DNA from: CAIQPV01 sp963719855
GTDB lineage: Bacteria; Pseudomonadota; Gammaproteobacteria; Burkholderiales; Gallionellaceae
Length of the DNA stretch: 64,000 nt
Assembly: GCA_963719855.1 (NCBI GenBank)
Contig: CAVRDK010000008.1
Location: forward strand, 124,001 to 188,000
Direction: 5' to 3'
Part shown: positions 16,926-23,119 of the stretch, piece by piece
How positions within the stretch are numbered: position 1 is the first letter of the stretch
Layout of the letters: every line of letters starts with the position of its first letter
Translations under genes and position numbers: made by a program
Notes under the pieces: model-generated
Seen by the model: the letters and a program-made list of their open reading frames with translations, nothing else
The model's database searches: none
Told to the model about the DNA's origin: nothing

Positions 16926-17900
16926 CTATTCCTGCTCGCGCATCTGCTTGCGACGAATCAGCAGCGCCAGTAATGAAGCTACCGATGAACCCATCAACAG
17001 TGCGTAACCGTAATAGGGATAAGAGTAAGTGCTGAATTGCGCCACCTTGCCCTCGCCGAAAACCGTCGGCATGAAGGGCTTGACCGTAAACGCTCCCCAA
17101 GGGTGCAGATTGTGCCCGAAGAACCACAACCAGCCCGCATAATCCAGCACGAAGAAAATCGGAAGCAGAGCGGGAACCAAAACCAGCAACAAAGTAAAAT
17201 TACGAATTCTCCAGACGCCCAGCATGACGATCACCATCGCCGCGATCAACCCGGCTATGGCCACCTTGGTCGCGAGTATCAGATTGGCCGTCCAGCGCAT
17301 TAGCACTTCTGGCTGGTTGAAGAAGGTGCTCGCTTCATGATAGTAATGCTTAGAGAAAACATCCAGTTGCCCCATGATGATCTGGTCGGTTACCATCCAG
17401 ACGGCAACTGCCGCAAAGCCCGCGCCCAAGATCGCCAATTGATGCTTGCGCTCGGTCGACATGAAAGCCAGCATCATCACGGCAAGAAAACCGAAGATGA
17501 ACTTCGATAAGCGAAGCTCCACCGGAGAACCGGTATCGATCGGATACATTCCCACATAGTGGTTGATGGTGTTCATTTCATGGACGCAATCGAGGCCTTG
17601 GGCCTCCTTGTTCATATCCTTGTTCTTGTCCAGAATCGGATTGAAGCGTTCGCTGTCTTCACCCATGTCGGACTGCATGGTTTCGCGGCCCAAACGGGTA
17701 TTCGCGCCTGCCGCTTCACAGCCGTTGAATACGCCGTTGAAATGGAAATGGATTTTAATGCCATCCGGAAAGACTTCCTTGGGGTAATTCGGCGCCGTCA
17801 GGGACACCCACCAAATCGGCGAAAAATAGGCTGCAATCATCAGCACCAACGCAAGCATCGTCAGTCCTCTGACCATTACATTTTGCTTTTGAATATTCAT
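16926..17900 (-). CDS. nosB: NosB-like membrane protein of clade II nos clusters
   Basis: The 324-residue protein has one hydrophobic segment near the N-terminus (about 10-30), a long external loop with the FHFNGVFNGCEAAGAN region, and about five further membrane helices. It resembles the uncharacterised multi-helix protein encoded next to nosZ in clade II clusters and named NosB in Wolinella. The function is not established. It starts a new tight run nosB-D-G-H-F-L-Y after the terminator at 18034-18068, so it may have its own promoter in 17901-18033. No consensus FNR box is visible there, only a direct repeat of TAGTAACT (17986-18001). Confidence 0.78.
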   Translation of the reverse strand: MNIQKQNVMVRGLTMLALVLMIAAYFSPIWWVSLTAPNYPKEVFPDGIKIHFHFNGVFNGCEAAGANTRLGRETMQSDMGEDSERFNPILDKNKDMNKEAQGLDCVHEMNTINHYVGMYPIDTGSPVELRLSKFIFGFLAVMMLAFMSTERKHQLAILGAGFAAVAVWMVTDQIIMGQLDVFSKHYYHEASTFFNQPEVLMRWTANLILATKVAIAGLIAAMVIVMLGVWRIRNFTLLLVLVPALLPIFFVLDYAGWLWFFGHNLHPWGAFTVKPFMPTVFGEGKVAQFSTYSYPYYGYALLMGSSVASLLALLIRRKQMREQE

Positions 17901-18033
17901 TTTTTGATCATACCAGTGTTACGCAAATTGGCTCAACGTTCGATTTGAGTGCACACGCTCGCTTGAGTTCAAAGTTTCGCCCACATAATAGTAACTATAG
18001 TAACTTTAGCAAGTACCCTATATTGCCAGACAT

Positions 18034-18068
18034 AAAGAGTTGCAGCCAATAATGCGCTGCAACTCTTT
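18034..18068 (-). terminator. Hairpin after the diheme cytochrome gene
   Basis: A perfect 13-base inverted repeat (AAAGAGTTGCAGC and its complement) with a 9-base loop, followed on the minus strand by TTTAT. It lies about 30 bases after the cytochrome stop and fits a terminator or attenuator separating the cytochrome from nosB. Confidence 0.7.
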
Positions 18069-18095
18069 ACCTGCCAACGTTACCGGGATTCGGGA

Positions 18096-18812
18096 TTATT
18101 TTTTCGGTTTGCACATGGAACCGGGCATGGATAAGCTAGACATATATTCCACCACTGCGTCAAGTTCACGATCGGTGTATTTCTTCACGATTTTCACCAT
18201 GTCCGGGTTGGCGTTGCGGCGCTTGCCGTCGCGAATATTGGTAACTTGGCGCAACAAATACTTGTAATGCTGGCCGGCGAGTACCGGGTAGAATTTCTTG
18301 CCATCACCCTCGCCATTCTTGCCGTGGCAAGTCACACATTCCTTGGCGAAGAGATCGGCACCCTGCTTCAGCAAAGCAGCATCACCAGTGCCCTTGCCAT
18401 GATCTAATGGAATACACAAGGATTGGATATATTTGGCCACGTCAGCCAACTCCTGGGCATCGCTTAGTGTCACGGCAAACGGGTACATGGTCGGGTTGTC
18501 GCGCAGGCCGCCACGAATGTCGGCGATCTGCTTGATGATCACGGTGGCGTGCTGACCGGCCAGTTGCGGGAACGTCCCGTCGGGGCGCCCGGCTCCGCTC
18601 GGCAGATGGCAGGCTCCGCAGACTTCATAAGCTTCCTTGCCGCGAGTGACGTCACCTTTTAGCTTCAGCGCCTCGATCTTTTCGCCTTCCTGGGCGTTCC
18701 ACACATAACCCTTTTCCTCGATGCCAGCCTTTTTCGGGGGGGTAGGGTCAGCAAAAACCGGAGCGGCAATAAACGCCGCCATTGAGATCGCAACGATTAA
18801 AGTCTTTTTCAT
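18096..18812 (-). CDS. Diheme cytochrome c of the nos cluster (NosC-like)
   Basis: The 238-residue exported protein has a signal peptide ending near AAPVFA (residue 21) and two haem motifs, CGACH and CVTCH, each with an LAGQH segment. It resembles the NosC1/NosC2 cytochromes proposed to carry electrons from NosGH to NosZ in clade II systems. I chose the start at 18812 because it gives a clean signal peptide after GAGGTAAATCGA. A perfect FNR-type box (18953-18966) with a good -10 lies about 140 bases upstream. A terminator follows the gene, so it may be its own transcription unit. Confidence 0.87.
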   Translation of the reverse strand: MKKTLIVAISMAAFIAAPVFADPTPPKKAGIEEKGYVWNAQEGEKIEALKLKGDVTRGKEAYEVCGACHLPSGAGRPDGTFPQLAGQHATVIIKQIADIRGGLRDNPTMYPFAVTLSDAQELADVAKYIQSLCIPLDHGKGTGDAALLKQGADLFAKECVTCHGKNGEGDGKKFYPVLAGQHYKYLLRQVTNIRDGKRRNANPDMVKIVKKYTDRELDAVVEYMSSLSMPGSMCKPKK

Positions 18813-18916
18813 TCGATTTACCTCTTCCTCAAAAATTTTGAATATTATTTTCGTAGCTGATACAAATAGCCAAGACATGGGTACCATGCATTTCCCCCGC
18901 TCGGTTGCTTCAGCAT

Positions 18917-18966
18917 TGGACGCATTTTACCCACTGTTGCCAACATGCCGCATTGATTCAAATCAA
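18917..18966 (-). promoter_or_regulatory. FNR/DNR-type promoter for the diheme cytochrome
   Basis: TTGATtcaaATCAA at 18953-18966 is a perfect FNR-family palindrome. On the minus strand a TAAAAT hexamer lies at 18929-18924, the distance expected for a class II FNR promoter (box centred near -41.5), placing the start of transcription near 18917, about 105 bases before the ATG at 18812. Confidence 0.8.
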
Positions 18967-19004
18967 TCCAAACTAAATCACTCAGCCTTTATCTTCTAGG
19001 TTCA

Positions 19005-19322
19005 TTACGGCTTCAGACTGGAAACATACTCAGCGATATCCTTGATTTCCTCATCGGTCACGATAACCATCACGCCCTGCATGGCTGCGGCATTGCCATT
19101 GGCACGCTTGCCGCTCTTGATGTCGGTCATCTGTCTCAAGATGTAAGCCTTATTCTGACCGGCAATCTTCGGATAATCCGGCATCAGAGGAGTTTTACCG
19201 TCCTTGCCATGGCAGGCGGTGCAGGTTTTTTCGGCAAACAACTTGGCGCCATCGCCTGCATTCGCCACGCCGCTTACCGAAGCTGTCAGGATTAATGCTA
19301 TTAACAGGGTTGATACTTTCAT
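19005..19322 (-). CDS. Monoheme class I cytochrome c of the nos cluster
   Basis: The 105-residue product has a signal peptide (to about residue 22, VANA) and a single haem motif CTACH. The DYPKIAGQNKAYILRQM block is typical of small c-553/c5-like cytochromes. It probably passes electrons to NosZ, whose gene lies just upstream. I chose the start at 19322 because it is preceded by AAGGAGATTGTGT. A strong terminator stands between nosZ and this gene, so it depends on read-through or an unrecognised promoter. Confidence 0.88.
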   Translation of the reverse strand: MKVSTLLIALILTASVSGVANAGDGAKLFAEKTCTACHGKDGKTPLMPDYPKIAGQNKAYILRQMTDIKSGKRANGNAAAMQGVMVIVTDEEIKDIAEYVSSLKP

Positions 19323-19374
19323 ACACAATCTCCTTAAAATAAATCTGCCCAATCTGAGACAAAAAAAGTATTTC

Positions 19375-19406
19375 AAAAAAACGGGGGGCCTGTAAGGCCC
19401 CCCCGT
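19375..19406 (-). terminator. Strong intrinsic terminator after nosZ
   Basis: On the minus strand a GC-rich stem (CGGGGGGGCC paired with GGCCCCCCG, loop TTACA or similar) is followed by seven T. It starts 27 bases after the nosZ stop, so nosZ should be made mainly as a single-gene transcript. Confidence 0.9.
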
Positions 19407-19432
19407 AATTCAAAGCCATTTGCTATCTTAGT

Positions 19433-21733
19433 TTATTTTCCAACCTTATGCGCGTTGTGCTGTTCCAGGTAAGTTTTGGCACGCAGACCGAGGTCGGCGG
19501 TTTTTACCTGGTACTGCCAAACCTGCTCCGCCCACAAGGTAGCATTCGTCCAATCTCCCTTCTTGGCGGCTTCCTCGTGCTTGGCTTTGGCCGCAGGCGC
19601 CTTGCCCAGTTGGTCAAACGCGTCATTGACCATCTCCACTACATCCGGGAAGTCTTTGTAGTTGACGCTGGTGATGTAAGCTACCACAGAGTCGATAATC
19701 GCCTGGGTATCGGCAATCTTCTTCAACTCCTTGTCGTAGTCAGCCTTGGTGTAGTTTGTCTTCTGATCTGCTTTAGCCTTGACTTCCTTGTAGCCCTTCG
19801 GCTTGACCAGCAGATAACCTTCCATCTCCAAGTGCAGCGCGGAGCAGAACTCGGTGCAGTAATACGGATAAACGCCTTCCTTATCTGCCTTGAACTTCAC
19901 AGATATGGTCTTGCCCGGCTCGATTGACGCATGCACGTTGTACTCGCTCACCGCAAAGCCGTGGGTTTCATCCTCGGCGCGCTCAAGGTTGGTCAGGTAG
20001 ATGGTGACTTCATCACCCACGTTCACCTCGATGGTTTCCGGCGTGATATGCGAACGTATCAGGGTGCCGAATACTTCAACTTTGTTACCCTTGCGTACGA
20101 TCCTCTCTTCGCCTGCATGCGCCATGCCCGGGCTGGGCTTGTCGGTGCGGCTATTGGTACCCACTTTGTAACGCACGGCCGGCTTCAGTTTGGAGGCTTC
20201 AATGGCAACTGCGTAGTGCGGCTCGCCCAACGGAAACGGCATGTCATACAACAACTGCATTTTGTCGCCGGAAATATCGATCAACTGGTGGTTTTGCGGA
20301 TGCAGCGGACCCACCGGATTAAAACGATCAATCGCCAGTTTATTCAATGCAACCAAGTAATGGCCCTTCGGATGCTCAGTGTCACCTTCCATGGTCATCA
20401 AATGGCCGATGTTGTATTGCACGTTGATTTTGTCCAGTACCTTGCCTTCGCAGTAGTTGTACTTGACAACCTGAGAATCCACGTAGAGAGATGTGTAGGC
20501 GATACAGGGCTTGGAGTCAAACTGGGTATGCAGCGGCCCCAGACCCAGCGCGATTTGCTTGTCCAACGCGTCCTGCATGGCGATCACGGGAATGCCGTAG
20601 GGATCCTTGCCTTCGAACTTGCCAGCCTTGATCGCCGCCATGATCTTCTCGAAGCTGAATATGGAAACATGATTATCCAGCTTGCCGGCCACAATAATGA
20701 ACTTGCCGTCAGGCGTTACGTCCGCCCCGTGTGGACTCTTCGGTTCCGGAACCAGGAACAGGATACCTTCCTTGATTGCGGTAGCCATCATGATCACGTC
20801 CATGCCGTTGATCTTCGTGGTCTTGCCTTGAGCAAATAGTTCCGCCGCCCTCTTCCAGTTGATCACGTGCAGATAGTCGGTATCTTTCGCGGAGCAACCT
20901 GCCTCGTAAGGAGGACGGCCTTTCTCGATACCGCCAACATAACGTTCGGCACAGAAGGAGTTGGTGAACGACCAGCCGTCGCTCGGCCCCTTACCGGCAT
21001 CGCTTAGATCCTGGCTGTATGGCGGCAGTTCGATAGCGAAGGATTTCTTCACATCAATTAGGCCAGCCTTGCGGTCAAATTTCCAGTAGACCACACCGCC
21101 ACGGTATTTTTCGTTGAATTGCTCGAGAGGAACAAACTTCTCGTTCTCAAGCGGTGCGGGATATTGTGCGGTATCGATCACGTAGTCGGTATTCGGGGTG
21201 ACAAAACAGCAGCCATGCTCCGATTTGAAAAGCGGGTTGACCACGATCTGCTTGGTTTCAAAATCGCGCAGATCGATCACCGCTACGCGGGGATGAGCCT
21301 TGTCGTTGATGAACAGGAACTGTCCGTCAGTGTCGCCGTTGGTTTCGGAAATTGCCGGGTGGTGCGTATCGCCAAAGGTGATTTCCTTGCCATTGATTTT
21401 GCCCTCATCCAGCACTTTCTTCGATTCCTCGTCGAAGCCGTAGCCCTGCCACGGTTCCGGGGTAAACACACCGATGTATTTCAGGATGCGCATGGACGGA
21501 ATGCCGTACACGATCACCTGGCCACTTTGTCCACCGGAACTGAATACGTCGAATTCGTCGCGCTTGCCGGTCGGAACATAAGTTTTGGCCGCAGCCATCA
21601 AATCCTGCTGCGACAAACCACGCGTTTTCATCACATCTTGCAACGATTCCTCAGACCAGGCACTGGCCGCCGCTGCAAGCCCGATCCCCGCTGCGATAAT
21701 CAGCGTGGCTGCTCGTTTACTGAAAAGTTTCAT
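19433..21733 (-). CDS. nosZ: Nitrous-oxide reductase, clade II type with Sec signal
   Basis: The 766-residue periplasmic copper enzyme reduces N2O to N2. The signal peptide (to about residue 26) lacks a twin-arginine motif, so export is by Sec, the mark of clade II. The CuZ region begins with GDTHHPAISETNGD (His 124 and 125) and other histidines follow in SPHGADV, MEGDTEHPKGH and GEPHYA. The C-terminal cupredoxin domain holds the CuA ligands His 591, Cys 626, Cys 630, His 634 and Met 637 in YYCTEFCSALHLEMEG. Residues after about 650 form a helical, lysine-rich extension of about 115 residues without a CxxCH motif. It is flanked by a terminator behind and an FNR box in front. Confidence 0.97.
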   Translation of the reverse strand: MKLFSKRAATLIIAAGIGLAAAASAWSEESLQDVMKTRGLSQQDLMAAAKTYVPTGKRDEFDVFSSGGQSGQVIVYGIPSMRILKYIGVFTPEPWQGYGFDEESKKVLDEGKINGKEITFGDTHHPAISETNGDTDGQFLFINDKAHPRVAVIDLRDFETKQIVVNPLFKSEHGCCFVTPNTDYVIDTAQYPAPLENEKFVPLEQFNEKYRGGVVYWKFDRKAGLIDVKKSFAIELPPYSQDLSDAGKGPSDGWSFTNSFCAERYVGGIEKGRPPYEAGCSAKDTDYLHVINWKRAAELFAQGKTTKINGMDVIMMATAIKEGILFLVPEPKSPHGADVTPDGKFIIVAGKLDNHVSIFSFEKIMAAIKAGKFEGKDPYGIPVIAMQDALDKQIALGLGPLHTQFDSKPCIAYTSLYVDSQVVKYNYCEGKVLDKINVQYNIGHLMTMEGDTEHPKGHYLVALNKLAIDRFNPVGPLHPQNHQLIDISGDKMQLLYDMPFPLGEPHYAVAIEASKLKPAVRYKVGTNSRTDKPSPGMAHAGEERIVRKGNKVEVFGTLIRSHITPETIEVNVGDEVTIYLTNLERAEDETHGFAVSEYNVHASIEPGKTISVKFKADKEGVYPYYCTEFCSALHLEMEGYLLVKPKGYKEVKAKADQKTNYTKADYDKELKKIADTQAIIDSVVAYITSVNYKDFPDVVEMVNDAFDQLGKAPAAKAKHEEAAKKGDWTNATLWAEQVWQYQVKTADLGLRAKTYLEQHNAHKVGK

Positions 21734-21797
21734 AACACCCCCCTATCAACCCTAAAATTAAAAAACGCTTCGCTCGTGAACCATGCAACACAAAAAC

Positions 21798-21818
21798 GGT
21801 GCGACGATTTGTCACACC
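21798..21818. promoter_or_regulatory. Inverted repeat 1 in the nosZ leader
   Basis: A 21-base dyad with arms GGTGCGAC and GTCACACC around ATTT-rich centre GATTT. It is the same shape as the dyad at 21851-21871, 53 bases away, which fits paired operator sites or two leader hairpins. On the nosZ-sense strand the one imperfect pair becomes a G-U pair. Confidence 0.55.
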
Positions 21819-21850
21819 CTTACTCTAAAAATTTTGCAGCAACAATATGT

Positions 21851-21871
21851 GGTGCGGCAATTTGCCACACC
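21851..21871. promoter_or_regulatory. Inverted repeat 2 overlapping the predicted nosZ start of transcription
   Basis: A 21-base dyad with arms GGTGCGGC and GCCACACC around AATTT. It differs from repeat 1 by a matched change in both arms (A-T pair to G-C pair). If the FNR box at 21887-21900 works at -41.5, this dyad covers roughly -20 to +1 and would block polymerase if bound. Confidence 0.55.
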
Positions 21872-21886
21872 CCACTTTAAAAAGCA

Positions 21887-21900
21887 TTGATCTAAATCAA
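21887..21900 (-). promoter_or_regulatory. Perfect FNR/DNR box upstream of nosZ
   Basis: TTGATctaaATCAA is a full consensus site for FNR/DNR/NNR regulators. It lies about 154 bases before the nosZ ATG. The Crp/Fnr-family gene just upstream (22163-22864) is a natural candidate to act on it, as would be a global FNR. A matching -10 on the minus strand is weak (CAAATT). Confidence 0.82.
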
Positions 21901-22151
21901 GGAGAATATTTATTTTGCATAACTGCCGGCTCCGAGCCTCTCATCTTCATGGTGAGCAGAAACTCGCCGCGAAAGATAGGTTTGCGCCTGTTATTAAAGC
22001 AGTTCGACAATTTGTATCTGGATTGATCATCTCGAACAAGCTGACACCATAGGTTGCACATTTCACTTGTGGCACAGGCTTTAGTGGAATACTGAACGTC
22101 TTGCCGTACGCCGGAATCGGTCGTGTTGATTTCGTGCTGACTGGTCTGCAT
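21897..22151 (-). CDS. Small hypothetical protein between the regulator and nosZ
   Basis: An 84-codon frame begins 11 bases after the stop of the Crp/Fnr gene and ends on the FNR box. The product is polar, with several cysteines (CATSEMCNLWCQLVRDD) and an Arg/Lys-rich middle (NNRRKPIFRGEF). I recognise no family and see no strong ribosome site. It may be a real small protein or chance. Confidence 0.3.
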   Translation of the reverse strand: MQTSQHEINTTDSGVRQDVQYSTKACATSEMCNLWCQLVRDDQSRYKLSNCFNNRRKPIFRGEFLLTMKMRGSEPAVMQNKYSP

Positions 22152-22162
22152 TTTTCCGGAAC

Positions 22163-22864
22163 TTACAGATTCAGGGAAATCATCCCGTCAGCGACTCGCC
22201 GCAAGGAAGCCACATTCTTCAGTACGATGGAATCCTTGATACAGTCTATCATTCCCTCGTTGCGGAGCTTGGCAATGATGCGCGAGAAAGTTTCCGGTGT
22301 TAAACCGAGGCGGGACGCGATCAATTTCTTGGGGGTATTGAATCGGATCACGCAAACGATACCGTACAGGCTGTCATTTTCCTTGATCAGGTATTGGGTG
22401 ACGCGCTGGATGGCACTCTGCAAGCTGAGGTTTCCGATCTCGTCGATCAGGTTCTGCTGGCGGTGACTCATCAATGTCATCATGCGCAAACACAGCCCTG
22501 TGTTAGCATGTAGCTGATTGATAAATGATTTTGAGTCAAAAGCAATCAGATAGGTCGGTTCGAGAGTAACGGCGTGTGCAGAATATTGCCCGACAAACAT
22601 AGCATCTACACCGAGCAACTGTTTGGGGCCAATCAGTTCCAGAACTCTTTCTGTTCCATTCGGAGCCGCATGGAACAGTTTAATCATGCCATCAAAAACG
22701 ACATCGAAATGGTGGCAATAATCCCCTTGTGAAAACAGCATGTCGCCTGCGGAATGCTTGACCAATCTGGAATGTTCGGCTACCAGATTGAATTCGGCAT
22801 CGTTGAGTTTATCGAACAAATATATGTGACGAATTTTATCAAGATGAGAATTCAGCAATGTCAT
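22163..22864 (-). CDS. Crp/Fnr-family transcription regulator
   Basis: The 233-residue protein has an N-terminal cyclic-nucleotide-binding-like domain (about 20-135, GDMLFSQGDYCHHFDVVFDGMI) and a C-terminal winged helix with recognition helix LGLTPETFSRIIAKL (about 185-200). The ETFSR core is the residue pattern that reads TTGAT half-sites. It lacks the four N-terminal cysteines of FNR, so it is not an iron-sulphur oxygen sensor. DNR/NnrR-type NO sensing through haem is a reasonable guess. It lies upstream of nosZ on the same strand with a perfect FNR-type box between them. Confidence 0.9.
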   Translation of the reverse strand: MTLLNSHLDKIRHIYLFDKLNDAEFNLVAEHSRLVKHSAGDMLFSQGDYCHHFDVVFDGMIKLFHAAPNGTERVLELIGPKQLLGVDAMFVGQYSAHAVTLEPTYLIAFDSKSFINQLHANTGLCLRMMTLMSHRQQNLIDEIGNLSLQSAIQRVTQYLIKENDSLYGIVCVIRFNTPKKLIASRLGLTPETFSRIIAKLRNEGMIDCIKDSIVLKNVASLRRVADGMISLNL

Positions 22865-22970
22865 GATGGGGCTGCCAGCTATTTCGATGAAAGCATCCTA
22901 CGCGTTCCCTGCATCAATTAATATCAGCGATATGCTGAATTTGCACGTGGGAAATACTGCCATAAAAACG

Positions 22971-22995
22971 AAAAAGGGTAGGACAATTCCTACCC
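22971..22995 (-). terminator. Intrinsic terminator of the P-type ATPase gene
   Basis: On the minus strand GGGTAGGA, a 4-base loop and TCCTACCC form an 8-base-pair stem, followed by TTTTTCGTTTTT. It lies about 125 bases after the ATPase stop. Confidence 0.8.
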
Positions 22996-23119
22996 TTGCA
23001 GGGAACCCAATCAGGGCTTATCCCTTAATCAATATTGCGTTCCGCCTAGAGTCAGTCTCGGCCTGTTTGACCATCCACTGCGGTCTTCTGCTCATATAGT
23101 TCATGGTTCACTTGGTGAC

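Noticed and set aside
19931..20839. 302-codon plus-strand frame
   Set aside because: It lies fully inside nosZ on the opposite strand and has no recognisable domain.
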